Shown: one piece after another, positions 47,013-56,151 of the stretch
Layout: every line of letters starts with the position of its first letter
Numbering within the stretch: the stretch's first letter is position 1
The notes under the pieces: generated by a model
Seen by the model: the letters and a program-made list of their open reading frames with translations, nothing else
Told to the model about the DNA's origin: nothing
Database searches by the model: none
Position numbers and translations under genes: made by a program
Assembly: GCA_030679035.1 (NCBI GenBank)
Contig: JAUXTH010000143.1
Location: forward strand, 43,820-107,819
DNA length: 64,000 nucleotides
Direction of reading: 5' to 3'
From: Methylobacter sp.
Lineage (GTDB): Bacteria > Pseudomonadota > Gammaproteobacteria > Methylococcales > Methylomonadaceae

Positions 47013-47621
47013 ATGATGACCCTTTACGAGTTCGCCTTATCCTGCAACTGCCATAAAGTCCGCCTGCTGCTGTCGCTGCTGGACATAAGCTATCAAAGTA
47101 TCGCTGTCAACGGCTCAGAACGGCAGCACAAGACGGAAAATTTTTTAAAAATGAATCCTTTCGGCCAAGTGCCCGTGTTAACCGATGGCGACATCGTCAT
47201 TCGAGACAGCCAGGCTATTCTGGTTTATCTGGCCCGAAAATATGGCAATGAACACTGGTTGCCGACCGACGCGGCGGCATTAGGTGAAGTTATGGCTTGG
47301 CTCTCATCTGCCGCCAATGAAGTGGCGATGGGGCCGAACCGATTACGCCTGCATTTTAAATTCGGTCGCGCTATTAATCTCGATGAATCCAGACAAATCA
47401 CGTCAAACTTGCTGAACATCCTGCAACAGCGTCTTGATAATCATCGCTGGCTGGCTGCCGATCAAATAACCGTCGCCGACATCGCTGTTTATCCTTATAT
47501 TGCATTGGCGCAGGAAGGTAAAATCGATCTTGAACCCTATCCGGCGGTCATAGCCTGGATAAATCGAATTCAGGCACTGCCCGGCTACGTCGGCATGCCG
47601 GGAATGCGGCAATCTGAATAG
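47013..47621 (+). CDS. Glutathione S-transferase family protein
   Basis: 202 residues after a strong site (cggagg). The thioredoxin-like N-terminus ([22 protein letters not shown]) holds a Cys motif at the usual catalytic place; [14 protein letters not shown] with the cis-Pro and [14 protein letters not shown] (glutathione gamma-Glu site) are typical. The all-helical C-domain ends with the N-capping motif [12 protein letters not shown]. It starts 20 bp after the reductase gene. Detoxification of electrophiles is likely. Confidence 0.94.
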   Translation: MMTLYEFALSCNCHKVRLLLSLLDISYQSIAVNGSERQHKTENFLKMNPFGQVPVLTDGDIVIRDSQAILVYLARKYGNEHWLPTDAAALGEVMAWLSSAANEVAMGPNRLRLHFKFGRAINLDESRQITSNLLNILQQRLDNHRWLAADQITVADIAVYPYIALAQEGKIDLEPYPAVIAWINRIQALPGYVGMPGMRQSE

Positions 47622-47662
47622 CTTGCCAATCTCTAAACCAGCTCATTAACCAGGAGTTATCA

Positions 47663-48142
47663 ATGAACACTACCGAAGCAGAACGCCCCCCATTACCGCC
47701 ATTTACCCGTGAAACGGCGGCCCAAAAAGTACGCATGGCCGAAGATGGCTGGAACGGTCGTAATCCTGAGAAAGTTGCCCTGGCCTATACCATCGACAGC
47801 CAATGGCGAAATCGTGCCGAATTTCCGGTAGGCCGGGAACAAATCATCGCGTTCCTTACCCGGAAATGGGCGAAAGAACATGAATATCGCTTGATAAAAG
47901 AGCTTTGGGCTTATGAAGGTAACAGGATCGCAGTCCGCTTTGCTTACGAGTGGCATAATGACAATAACGAGTGGTTTCGTTCTTATGGTAACGAGAACTG
48001 GGAATTCGACCCAAACGGATTGATGAAGCGCCGATACGCCTGCATCAATGATTTGCCGATCAATGAAACCGAGCGAAAATTCCATTGGCCGTTGGGCCGT
48101 CGTCCCGACAATCATCCGGGATTGAGCGATCTTGGGCTTTAA
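47663..48142 (+). CDS. DUF1348 (SnoaL/NTF2-like) family protein
   Basis: 159 residues. The conserved DUF1348 pattern is seen: [58 protein letters not shown] and [13 protein letters not shown]. The fold is a cone-shaped NTF2-like barrel; the function is not established. It closes the LysR-linked set 41 bp after the GST gene. Confidence 0.93.
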   Translation: MNTTEAERPPLPPFTRETAAQKVRMAEDGWNGRNPEKVALAYTIDSQWRNRAEFPVGREQIIAFLTRKWAKEHEYRLIKELWAYEGNRIAVRFAYEWHNDNNEWFRSYGNENWEFDPNGLMKRRYACINDLPINETERKFHWPLGRRPDNHPGLSDLGL

Positions 48143-48158
48143 AACTTTTACTTTTATA

Positions 48159-48197
48159 CCGGATCGGTTGAATTTTTTCACAATTCAACCGATCCGG
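48159..48197. terminator. Perfect 16 bp hairpin after the redox cluster
   Basis: ccggatcggttgaatt (48159-48174) and its exact inverse (48182-48197) around a seven-base loop. It lies 16 bases after the DUF1348 stop. No long T run follows, so it may be a terminator of both directions or an mRNA-stabilising stem. Its right arm overlaps the end of the HD-GYP remnant. Confidence 0.6.
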
Positions 48198-48320
48198 CAT
48201 CTTGATTGTGGGTTTTGATAATCGCGTATTCGGTATCGGTCAATTTATCCGTTTTGTTCAAAATAGCATTCGGTACGCCGACCTTGCCCAAATCATGTAA
48301 AAAACCGCCTAATGCGCTTC
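48178..48320 (-). pseudogene. Remnant of an HD-GYP phosphodiesterase gene
   Basis: On the minus strand the frame reads ALGGFLHDLGKVGVPNAILN, then KTDKLTDTEYAIIKTHNQDAG and ends in a TGA. This is the HD part of an HD-GYP domain (c-di-GMP hydrolase), with the HD residues intact. A stop and frameshift precede it, and the GYP half is absent. Weak similarity (FLQTLYTMAFLVEAH) continues upstream to about 48365. It is non-functional debris. Confidence 0.8.
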
Positions 48321-48402
48321 AACCAGGAAAGCCATGGTGTAAAGCGTTTGCAAAAAATTATCAATATTGGCCTTTGATAGCATGATAAAGCCTTAACCCT
48401 TT

Positions 48403-49521
48403 TTAACAACAACCCGATGATGCACAGTCTGCATTATGCACCGCGCCTTTGGTTTCTGCCGCCGGTCTTAATGTACCCGGCGCATGACACCAGTTTTGTG
48501 GCGTCTGTTCCTGCACAGGGGCAATGCCGATAAAGTGGTCGGCGTAAGCTCCGCTGGTGAGCAATTTACAGCTCCGTTCACAGACTGCCATGCGTTGCCC
48601 GCGATAAAAAACATGCCCTTCATCATCATACACTTTAGAAAAAGGTCCGCGATAAATCACCGCATGACCTTTGTCCAGGCAGGGTTCAGATGATGGTTTG
48701 GTAGCGGTAATGGTGACGGAACGAAATTCAATGCCTTCAACCACCTGCCAAGCAGTGCTTTCCCATTTGTCATAAGCCACCGCCACAAAACCTGCGGCAA
48801 CAAAGGCTTGTAAAAACTCATGTTCTTGCAACGCCCCAGAAATACAGCCGCTCCATAAGTGGGCATCGGCTTTTAAATGCTGCGGCACGAGTTCGTCGCT
48901 GACAATATCGGAAATAGCGACCCGTCCACCGGGTTTAACGACGCGAAAAATCTCTTGAATCAATTGCTGTTTGTCGCTGTCATGCACCAGATTAAGTACG
49001 CAATTGGATACCACCAAATCAACTGAATTATCCGCGATTAAGGGCGATTCCTTACGCTGTTTTTCTTGCCAAGCGCGTAGGTGAATTACGTCTTCTGCCG
49101 TGGTAATGGGATTTTCGGCTAAATGTTGATTCAACGCAGTTAAATCCAGAGCTAAGTCCTGGATTTGCCCTTTAACGAATTCAACCCGATCCGTGCCTAA
49201 TTTGTGCGCCATTTCCGACTGGTATTTTCTGGCCAGTGCGAGCATGTCATCATTCATATCCACGCCGATGACTTTACCCGTCTCGCCGACCAACTGCGCT
49301 GCCATATAGCAGATTTTGCCTGAGCCTGAACCCAAGTCCAGCACCACATCGCCTTTCTGCACATAACGCGAGGGATCGCCACAGCCGTAATCCTTGTCAA
49401 TAATTTCCTGCGGCAATAACGCCAACAATTCACGGTCATAATCCACAGGGCAGCATAAATCGGCTTGTACAGCTTCTGCGCCTTCTGAATAACGTTGTAA
49501 AACGCCTGTTTCGATAGTCAT
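48403..49521 (-). CDS. arsM: Arsenite methyltransferase of the arsenosugar pathway (ArsM-like)
   Basis: 372 residues. The SAM-binding motif VLDLGSGSGKICYMAAQL (near 60-77) and the segments SNCVLNLV and GCISGAL fit ArsM, in which cysteines bind As(III) while methyl groups are transferred. Cys residues in DLCCPVDYD (near 23) and in the two motifs above are candidates for the arsenic site. It has a C-terminal extension (about 290-372) that ends with a CASSGCC thiol cluster, as in the type next to ArsS. ArsS is encoded upstream behind a repeat. Confidence 0.88.
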   Translation of the reverse strand: MTIETGVLQRYSEGAEAVQADLCCPVDYDRELLALLPQEIIDKDYGCGDPSRYVQKGDVVLDLGSGSGKICYMAAQLVGETGKVIGVDMNDDMLALARKYQSEMAHKLGTDRVEFVKGQIQDLALDLTALNQHLAENPITTAEDVIHLRAWQEKQRKESPLIADNSVDLVVSNCVLNLVHDSDKQQLIQEIFRVVKPGGRVAISDIVSDELVPQHLKADAHLWSGCISGALQEHEFLQAFVAAGFVAVAYDKWESTAWQVVEGIEFRSVTITATKPSSEPCLDKGHAVIYRGPFSKVYDDEGHVFYRGQRMAVCERSCKLLTSGAYADHFIGIAPVQEQTPQNWCHAPGTLRPAAETKGAVHNADCASSGCC

Positions 49522-49560
49522 ATCTTCTCCAAAAATAAATAAAAATTCGTTTTACCTAGC

Positions 49561-49697
49561 TCCCACGCGCTACGTCACTGCCATTAAGTTAAGCATTGTA
49601 GGAGCGGGCCATGCCCGCGATGAAAGCGCTGCAACTCTGCAATCGTAGCCCAAATATCGCGGGCGCGGCCCGCTCCTACTTAATGGTAGCGTGGGAA
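49561..49697. repeat. Palindromic element between arsS and arsM
   Basis: Nested inverted pairs: tcccacgcgctac with gtagcgtggga, ccattaagtt with acttaatgg, and taggagcgggcc with ggcccgctccta, then ccgcgat with atcgcgg. The outer arms recall the repeat inside the NRPS gene and the MITE-like element. It fills the 189 base gap between arsS and arsM. Confidence 0.8.
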
Positions 49698-49710
49698 CGA
49701 GAAATAATTG

Positions 49711-50661
49711 TTAGTTAATCACGCCCGTACAACTGCTGCCTTGCCCTGCGGTGCAGCCGTAGCAATGTTGCAAGGTGTTAATAGCTTTGCCCGTTAATTC
49801 GGATATTTGGCGAATGTGGATTTTGTTATCAGCTCCTAAGGGCAGTTTGAGCATTTGATTAAAATCGCAATCATAAACCTTACCCTGCCAGTCAACGCTC
49901 AAGGTGTTTTTACACATCACCTTATCCAAATTGGGTGCGTGAAAGTTGTTTTTGAGTAAGTTCAGGTAATTATCAAATTGCCCCGTACTCAGTAAAACGC
50001 TGCCAAATCGTTGCACGGGTAGATTGGTGATAGCAAATAAATGATTAAATACCACGCCAAAATGTGTTTGTAGATATTTTTTGTAATCGCGCTCAAGGGC
50101 TAGTTGTTCCGGCGGCAAGGTCGCACCTTGCGGGTTAAAAACCAGATTAAGCTGTAAATCGCTATTACTCTGACCATAACCCAGCGCATTCAGTTTTTGT
50201 AAAGCGGTGATGCTGGCATCAAACGTGCCTTTCCCTCGCTGTTTATCGACGTTGTCTTTAAGATAACAAGGCAATGACGCGACGATTTCAACCCGGTTTT
50301 TTGCCAGAAAGCCTGCCAGCCATTCAAAACCGGGTTCCAATAAAATCACCAGATTACAGCGGTCGATGACTTTTAAGCCCCTGCCCAAGGCTTGTGTCAC
50401 CAGATAGCGAAAATGCGGGTTCATTTCAGGTGCGCCCCCCGTTAAATCCAGCGTATGAATCGCATGACTATCAATGAACGTTAAAATCTCATCCATCGTG
50501 GCTTTGTCCATTAATTCAGTGCGCTTAGGGCCGGCATTGACATGACAATGCGTACAACTCAAATTACACAAATAGCCCAGATTGACTTGCAGAATTTCAA
50601 GCTTGTTGCGGCTAATCGCAGGAAAATCCGAATTTTTTAAATAAGGCAAGGAATCAAGCAT
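49711..50661 (-). CDS. arsS: Arsenosugar biosynthesis radical SAM protein ArsS
   Basis: 316 residues. The radical SAM triad CNLSCTHC is at about residues 32-39 and GGAPEMN at about 80. A C-terminal cysteine-rich part (CDFNQM, CYGCTAGQGSSCTG) carries the auxiliary cluster or substrate site. In cyanobacteria ArsS adds a 5'-deoxyadenosyl group to dimethylarsenite made by ArsM, the precursor of arsenosugars. The gene follows the reductase by 9 bp. Confidence 0.92.
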   Translation of the reverse strand: MLDSLPYLKNSDFPAISRNKLEILQVNLGYLCNLSCTHCHVNAGPKRTELMDKATMDEILTFIDSHAIHTLDLTGGAPEMNPHFRYLVTQALGRGLKVIDRCNLVILLEPGFEWLAGFLAKNRVEIVASLPCYLKDNVDKQRGKGTFDASITALQKLNALGYGQSNSDLQLNLVFNPQGATLPPEQLALERDYKKYLQTHFGVVFNHLFAITNLPVQRFGSVLLSTGQFDNYLNLLKNNFHAPNLDKVMCKNTLSVDWQGKVYDCDFNQMLKLPLGADNKIHIRQISELTGKAINTLQHCYGCTAGQGSSCTGVIN

Positions 50662-50670
50662 AAAGGACTC

Positions 50671-52158
50671 TCACACGCCTCTGCGCCAAGCGTGATAACG
50701 TTCAACATAAGCCAATAATTTTTGCGGCGCATGATTGCGTTTCCAGACGCCGGCAACGTATTTATTCGCCTCCGCCATCGTCGGATAAATGTGGATAGTT
50801 CCCAGCACTTTATTCAGTCCTAAACCGTGTTTCATCGCCAACACAAATTCGGCAATCAAATCGCCGGAATGTTCGCCAACTATGGTTACGCCAAGAATTT
50901 TATCTTTATTCGGAACGGTTAAGACTTTCACAAAACCATGCGCTTCACTGTCGGCAATCGCCCTGTCTAGCTCATCAATGCCATAAACACTGACCTCATA
51001 AGCAATGCCTTGTTCTTTGGCTTCCTGTTCATTCAATCCGACTCTGGCGACTTCGGGGTCGGTAAAGGTTGCCCACGGAATCACCGAATAATCGGTTTTA
51101 AATTTCTTGAAACAACCGAACAAGGCATTGACGGCGGCGTACCAGGCTTGATGCGCGGCGGTATGGGTAAACTGGTAAGGGCCTGCGACATCGCCGCAAG
51201 CGTAGATATTCGGGTAATTGGTTTCCTGAAAGGCATTAACGGCAATGGTTCTACGCGGCGATAAGGCGATGCCCATTTCCTCAACGCCATAACCTGAAAT
51301 GTTCGCTACGCGTCCAATCGCTAATAAAACTTCATCAAAGGCAATGCGAATTTCTTTGCCGTCGTGTTCGGCGATTAAGATTTTTTCGCCATTTTCAACG
51401 ATAAATTGTTTGGCTTTATGTTCGACTAAAACAGTAATGCCTTCCTGGCGAAATTGAGCCGTCACCAAAGCCGATACTTCGCTGTCTTCACGCATCATAA
51501 TCCGTGGCAGCATTTCAACTTGGGTGACTTCAATCCCTAAGCGGGCAAACGCTTGCGCCAGTTCACAGCCAATCGGGCCGCCGCCTAACACGACTAGGCG
51601 TTTAGGTTTTTTGCGCAGATTCCAGACATTGTCCGAAGTCAGGTAACCGACATCAGCTAAGCCTGGAATGGGCGGCACAAAAGGGCGTGCGCCTGCGGCA
51701 ATCACAATCGAGCGTGTGCTAAGCGTTTGCACGCCTGTTTCGGTGGCAACTGAAACTTGCCAAGGTGAAATGATTTTAGCCGTGCCAGTGATGACATTAA
51801 CGCCTAATTCGCTGTAACGCTCTATCGAATCATGGGGTTCAACGTCTTTTACAACGTTTTGTACACGCTCCATTATCTCGGCAAAATCAAACTCGACTTG
51901 AGCGTTTTTAATGCCGAATTCCGCCGAGCGGCTGACGTGCGATAAAAACCTGGCGGAACGAATTAAGGCTTTAGACGGCACGCAGCCGGTATTCAAACAA
52001 TCGCCGCCCATTTTATGTTTTTCAATCAGCGTGACTTTTGCCTTAACCGCCGCGGCAATATAAGACGTGACCAAGCCGCCGGAACCCGCACCGATAACGA
52101 TTAAATTGTTATCGAAGCGTTTAGGCTTTTGCCATTTTTTAGCTGCTGATTCAGACAT
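50671..52158 (-). CDS. Pyridine nucleotide-disulfide oxidoreductase, MerA/Lpd-like
   Basis: 495 residues from the ATG at 52158 (site AAAGGAAAG), overlapping the end of the TVP38 gene by 8 bp. It has the FAD loop GAGSGGLVTSYIAAAV (near 24), the redox pair GGDCLNTGCVPSKAL (near 52), the NAD loop GGGPIGCELAQAF, and the C-terminal HIYPTMAEANK catalytic His. It lacks the N-terminal HMA domain and the C-terminal Cys pair of mercuric reductase, so it is probably a dithiol reductase of the arsenosugar cluster. The substrate is unknown. Confidence 0.9.
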   Translation of the reverse strand: MSESAAKKWQKPKRFDNNLIVIGAGSGGLVTSYIAAAVKAKVTLIEKHKMGGDCLNTGCVPSKALIRSARFLSHVSRSAEFGIKNAQVEFDFAEIMERVQNVVKDVEPHDSIERYSELGVNVITGTAKIISPWQVSVATETGVQTLSTRSIVIAAGARPFVPPIPGLADVGYLTSDNVWNLRKKPKRLVVLGGGPIGCELAQAFARLGIEVTQVEMLPRIMMREDSEVSALVTAQFRQEGITVLVEHKAKQFIVENGEKILIAEHDGKEIRIAFDEVLLAIGRVANISGYGVEEMGIALSPRRTIAVNAFQETNYPNIYACGDVAGPYQFTHTAAHQAWYAAVNALFGCFKKFKTDYSVIPWATFTDPEVARVGLNEQEAKEQGIAYEVSVYGIDELDRAIADSEAHGFVKVLTVPNKDKILGVTIVGEHSGDLIAEFVLAMKHGLGLNKVLGTIHIYPTMAEANKYVAGVWKRNHAPQKLLAYVERYHAWRRGV

Positions 52159-52837
52159 CTGCTTTCCTTTGTTGAATAAATTGAATGGCTTTTTTTGCCA
52201 GCAGTGGAAACACACCCAGCAACACAAAAGACCCGACAACAGGGGGCGATAAAATGCCGGCTAGTGACTCCAGCTTACCCAGTTGCGTTCCGGCATTCAC
52301 ATACACCAGCGTTCCCGCCAACATGCCCACTTGGCTGACCCAGTAAAAAGTGCGGGTTTTCAATGCCGTCAAAGCCATTAACAGATTGATGACAAAAAAA
52401 GGAAACAGCGGCACGAGCCTTAAGGTGAACAGATAAAACGCTCCTTCCCGTGCAATGCCTTCATTGATGGCTTGTAAACGGTCGCCGAACTTGGCTTGAA
52501 TACTATCCTTAAACAAAAACCGCGCTGCTAAAAATGCCAGTGTCGCGCCGATGGTCGAGGCGAAAGAAACAATCACCGTTCCCCAGAACAAACCGAATAT
52601 CGCCCCGCCGGCCAAGGTTAAAATAGCCGCGCCGGGCAACGATAAACCGGTCACGGCAATATAAATCAGCCCATAAACCGCAATCGCCAGTATTGCATGA
52701 TTATCACGAAAAGCCGCAATGCCGGCTTGTTGCGCTTTCAGCATCTCCAGCGTCAAATATTGCTGGCCGTTAAAGTAGAAAAAAGCGGCGATGGCGCCGG
52801 CAATCACCAGCAGTAATACAATTTTTGGGGTATTCAC
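52151..52837 (-). CDS. TVP38/TMEM64 (DedA-like) membrane protein
   Basis: 228 residues, about six membrane segments. The family signature is seen: LSLPGAAILTLAGGAIFGLFWGTVIV (given in part, near 68-93) and the FTLRLVPLFPFFVINL helix (near 138). It is a common partner of the reductase in arsenosugar-type clusters and may move lipids or a pathway intermediate. Both its neighbours are on the same strand and close. Confidence 0.9.
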   Translation of the reverse strand: MNTPKIVLLLVIAGAIAAFFYFNGQQYLTLEMLKAQQAGIAAFRDNHAILAIAVYGLIYIAVTGLSLPGAAILTLAGGAIFGLFWGTVIVSFASTIGATLAFLAARFLFKDSIQAKFGDRLQAINEGIAREGAFYLFTLRLVPLFPFFVINLLMALTALKTRTFYWVSQVGMLAGTLVYVNAGTQLGKLESLAGILSPPVVGSFVLLGVFPLLAKKAIQFIQQRKADV

Positions 52838-52864
52838 GTTGCTATTCCAAAGGATTATAAAAAG

Positions 52865-53614
52865 TTATTCGCCGGCACTATTAAGCGACCAATCATATTC
52901 AATATCGGCTTTGATAGCGGATATTGATAATCCGATACGATGTTGACGGATAAAAGCCTCAATGCCACCGACCGCTTTAAAATCTTTTTCAAACCAGTCG
53001 AAGATTTTTGAAACGTGAATGATTTTGCCATCATCGTTCAAGCCTTTTTGAGTATTACCTAGAAACGAATTTACCTGGTCGTCCAATTGAGCATTAAGTT
53101 TGTCAGCGGTGTAAGGTTCTGTGCGTAAATCGGGACAACTGACTGAAGCGCAGACAATGGCAAAATGAATGCGCGGTTCGCCCATCGGTCTTAGTACCTC
53201 GTTTTCAATCGCATCCAGCGAAACTTCTTGTCCGCCAATCACCCCTGCTGTTTTCTTCCAGACCGGACTTAGCAAATTACCCGCGTCTTTAATGCTGTCT
53301 ACAGGCCAATGATCCAGCACCATTTTCAGGGCGAGAATATTGTAGGCGTTGATATAGAACGCCAGTTTTTCCTCTCTATTTGCCAGCGTTTCAACAGGAA
53401 AAGCTTTGATGACTTGATAAGCCGCTTCCAGTTGCCCTGATTTTTTCAAGGCTGAATAATCCACCAAATTTAATGGCGTGGAGTGTTTGTTACCTGCTTT
53501 GACTGATTGCAATACTTGGGCATAGACGCTCCAGTCAGGGGAAGCGGCAAAAGCAGTGGCTGGGAGTGTTAAATTTAACACGCCGGCAAGCAGTAAGGAT
53601 TTAGTAAAACGCAT
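52865..53614 (-). CDS. Secreted DUF547 protein
   Basis: 249 residues with a signal peptide (1-23, LLLAGVLNLTLPATAFA). The DUF547 hallmarks are present: LAFYINAYNILALKMVLDHW, PRIHFAIVCASVSCPDLR with a Cys pair, and the C-terminal KIFDWFEKDF. The function is not established; relatives lie in arsenosugar-type clusters. It sits 27 bp upstream of the TVP38 gene. Confidence 0.92.
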   Translation of the reverse strand: MRFTKSLLLAGVLNLTLPATAFAASPDWSVYAQVLQSVKAGNKHSTPLNLVDYSALKKSGQLEAAYQVIKAFPVETLANREEKLAFYINAYNILALKMVLDHWPVDSIKDAGNLLSPVWKKTAGVIGGQEVSLDAIENEVLRPMGEPRIHFAIVCASVSCPDLRTEPYTADKLNAQLDDQVNSFLGNTQKGLNDDGKIIHVSKIFDWFEKDFKAVGGIEAFIRQHRIGLSISAIKADIEYDWSLNSAGE

Positions 53615-53671
53615 GATGGGTATCCCGTTATTTTTTAATAATATTATTTAGTCGTGCGAGGGGGCGAAATG

Positions 53672-53824
53672 TTACAAAGGGGTGGCAATGCTGATGGTTT
53701 GGTCGTGACTGCCGCCATCAACCGGAATGATTTCAGCTTGTTCGCGATAGTGTTGTAATGCCAACAGACAATTTTTGATGCCATGCTGTTCGTTTAGGGC
53801 GGGAATAATGATGGAAAACTTCAT
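53672..53824 (-). pseudogene. Truncated arsenosugar-type GT2 glycosyltransferase
   Basis: 50 codons beginning MKFSIIIPALNEQHGIKN and ending VDGGSHDQTISIATPL with a stop. This is the N-terminal nucleotide-sugar strand of the glycosyltransferases that accompany ArsM/ArsS (normally 220-230 residues). The rest of the gene is absent; another frame shows possible remains (LCNISPPRTTK). The ATG lies two bases after the stop of the phosphate transporter gene, so it is still translated. Confidence 0.85.
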
Positions 53825-53826
53825 TA

Positions 53827-54954
53827 TCACAGGCTATAAAAACTTAATAACCCGTAAATACAGGCACTAAAAAACGCCGCAATCGGCAACGTTAATACCC
53901 ATGACAACGCAATCTGGGAAATCACGCTGACATTTGCTTGTCGGGTAATAGCGCCGATGCCGAACACAGCACCGACCGAAACGTGCGTCGTTGATACCGG
54001 AACGCCTAATTGACTGGCGAAAATAACCAAAAAAGCCGTCACTAGGTTGGCAGAAAACCCTTGTCCATGATTAAGCGGGGTGATTTTTTTGCCCATCGTT
54101 TCCGCAATTTTCCGTGAATGCAATAAACCGCCTAGCGCAATCGCAAGACCGACCAATAACAAGCCGGATTGCATTCCCTTGGCGTGAGCGGACATTAAAA
54201 TCGCCATGATTTTAGGCGTGTCATTCAGGCCCCGCGCAAAACAAACAGCCCCGGCACTCAGGTAATGAAAACCATCCAATAATTTTTGGCTGTTGATTTT
54301 CCAGACCGTGCCGGCATAACGCTGCCTACAGACCGCTTCACTGTCAAAACTCGCTTCTATGCCGGTGACAGTGGTCATGGCAAAGCATGAATCCGGCTGC
54401 TGGATCGGGACGATGGTTTCCGTTTGTCCAACGCAGACGCAGTATTCTTTGTTAATGCCCGATTGAATGCGTACCGCTCTGAATACAAAATAAACCCCTG
54501 CGCCTAAGATGACAGCGATTAACGGGCTGACTAATAAAGGGATAAAAAAAGCCGTGCCTAACACGGAAAGATTAATGCCGGCACCGACCGCCATCAGTCC
54601 TGCACCCACTAAAGCCCCTGTTAAACTGTGAGTCGTGGAAATAGGAAAACCCTTCAAGGCCGCGACTAAAACCGTTATACCTGCGCCCGCTGATACGGCT
54701 AATAAAAATTCAGGAGAAAGGGCGACGGCATCGGGAACCAAGCCCTTGCCGGAAAAGCTTTTCAACAGTTTTTCAGCTAAAAAAATGGAACAAACAGAAC
54801 CTGCGAAAGCCGTTAGAGTTGCCCAACCGATAGCATTGCGGTAACTGCTCGTGCCGCTGCCAAACAAGGTGGCAACGCCTTTAAAATTATCATTTGCGCC
54901 GTTGGCATAAGCCAGAAAACAGGCGGCAATGATTAACGCGCTTAAAAAAGTCAT
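53827..54954 (-). CDS. pitA: PiT-family inorganic phosphate transporter
   Basis: 375 residues, about ten membrane segments. It has both signature halves: YANGANDNFKGVATLFGSGT (near 16-35) and ARGLNDTPKIMAILM (near 240), with ISTTHSLTGALVGAG and VSTTHVSVGAVFGIG repeats that mark the two inverted halves. It takes up phosphate with cations, and would also admit arsenate. It is first in the arsenosugar-type operon, which fits a role in arsenate entry and handling under phosphate shortage. Confidence 0.93.
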   Translation of the reverse strand: MTFLSALIIAACFLAYANGANDNFKGVATLFGSGTSSYRNAIGWATLTAFAGSVCSIFLAEKLLKSFSGKGLVPDAVALSPEFLLAVSAGAGITVLVAALKGFPISTTHSLTGALVGAGLMAVGAGINLSVLGTAFFIPLLVSPLIAVILGAGVYFVFRAVRIQSGINKEYCVCVGQTETIVPIQQPDSCFAMTTVTGIEASFDSEAVCRQRYAGTVWKINSQKLLDGFHYLSAGAVCFARGLNDTPKIMAILMSAHAKGMQSGLLLVGLAIALGGLLHSRKIAETMGKKITPLNHGQGFSANLVTAFLVIFASQLGVPVSTTHVSVGAVFGIGAITRQANVSVISQIALSWVLTLPIAAFFSACIYGLLSFYSL

Positions 54955-55058
54955 TTTAAATCCTCGTAAAAACTTCGGTTTTTAACTTTATTTCCGCACG
55001 ACAATCGTACATCCTGATCTTTTAACAAAAACAAAGCAATGCAAGCCGCCAGCATCGG

Positions 55059-55394
55059 CTACGCAGTGAAAAACAATAAATTCCCCGATTCATAAGGGGA
55101 TAAATATTGTTTGAATGAAGACAAAGTTGAAATGGCGTGAAAAACCAACACAGTTCCGTAGCTGTATTTTTTATAAAGACCGCATACAAATAACAGCAAA
55201 ATGATGAGTTCAACTGTCGCAAATGTGTACATAAGCTCATGCCCCAAACCTGAGAGAAAATAAAACTTTTCATAGACTTTTGCGGCATGGTCAGGATTGA
55301 CGAATTTATCCAGTGTCCACATGAACATGACTAAAAACACACTCAGTCTTAGTAACACCAACGACAGTTCTAATTTTTGTTTTTGATTAATCAT
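55059..55394 (-). CDS. DoxX-like membrane protein of the RiPP locus
   Basis: 111 residues with four predicted membrane segments (VLLRLSVFLVMFMWTLDKF, the stretch from YTFATVELIILLLFVCGLY on, and two others). It overlaps the hvfC gene by 8 bp. DoxX proteins accompany HvfABC/bufferin loci (then called HvfD), probably for electron transfer or membrane delivery. It ends the operon. Confidence 0.82.
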   Translation of the reverse strand: MINQKQKLELSLVLLRLSVFLVMFMWTLDKFVNPDHAAKVYEKFYFLSGLGHELMYTFATVELIILLLFVCGLYKKYSYGTVLVFHAISTLSSFKQYLSPYESGNLLFFTA

Positions 55395-56151
55395 CTGCTA
55401 CTGCTCTGCCCAAAATAGCGCCCTGTTGCATTAAATCCGCCAACGTTGCAACGCCAAAGGCAAATAGCGCGGACGGTTCAGGGTGTTGTAACTCGGCGGC
55501 GATTTGTTCTATTGCTTCGCGGACGGTGTAGGTATCATCAGTGTCGTGCAAAATGTCTACTAACCGCGCAGTGGCAGGGTTTAATTCAATAAACTGCACG
55601 ACATCCTCCTTATCCCGAAACCCTAAAATATGCGTGGCCTGTTCTGGGGGCGTAGTCGCTTGGTAGTTTTCATTGATGCGCTGTACAGGATAGGCATAAT
55701 TCAGTAACTGTAAGACAGGAGTGAAAACGGGGTGACATGCCAGCCAGTCATTAACCGCAGTCTCGTACTGAACAACGGGGTCGGCATCGGTAATCGCCAA
55801 TATCAGCTCTACCCATTCAAAATGCGCCAATTCCAGCAAATAAGGCAGACCGGTATGATTGACCCATTCGGTCTGCAAATACCGGATAAATTCATCGGGG
55901 ATTTGCCGGTAATAAGGCGCCAAGCAACGATGCCGGGCAATAAAATCTTTAAGCAGTTGTTGCCAGGCCTTTTCACCTAAAATTGCGTGAGTGACTGGGA
56001 AACAGGTTGTTAAGCTGTCGTTGAATTTGTTGACTAGCAAATCGGTATAGAGCGCCACGCCTTGTGGGGCAAAACCTGTAGGCAAAGGCTGCTGCCCAGG
56101 GTTGCGCAAATGCGCTAAAAATTGCCGCTGCACGGCTTGAAAAGCCATCAT
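55387..56151 (-). CDS. hvfC: HvfC/BufC-type RiPP partner protein (DUF2063)
   Basis: 254 residues. The DUF2063 N-terminal helical domain (QRQFLAHLRNP, then GVALYTDLLVNKFNDSL and CFPVTHAILGEKAW) precedes a C-terminal winged-helix-like part that acts as peptide recognition element. It pairs with the DUF692 enzyme to bind the precursor HvfA. The ATG overlaps the end of hvfB by four bases. Confidence 0.92.
   Translation of the reverse strand: MMAFQAVQRQFLAHLRNPGQQPLPTGFAPQGVALYTDLLVNKFNDSLTTCFPVTHAILGEKAWQQLLKDFIARHRCLAPYYRQIPDEFIRYLQTEWVNHTGLPYLLELAHFEWVELILAITDADPVVQYETAVNDWLACHPVFTPVLQLLNYAYPVQRINENYQATTPPEQATHILGFRDKEDVVQFIELNPATARLVDILHDTDDTYTVREAIEQIAAELQHPEPSALFAFGVATLADLMQQGAILGRAVADD

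Noticed and set aside
50671..52158. Mercuric reductase merA for the mer-like operon
   Set aside because: The protein lacks the N-terminal HMA domain and the C-terminal Cys pair, and it lies in the arsenosugar-type operon 10 kb away.
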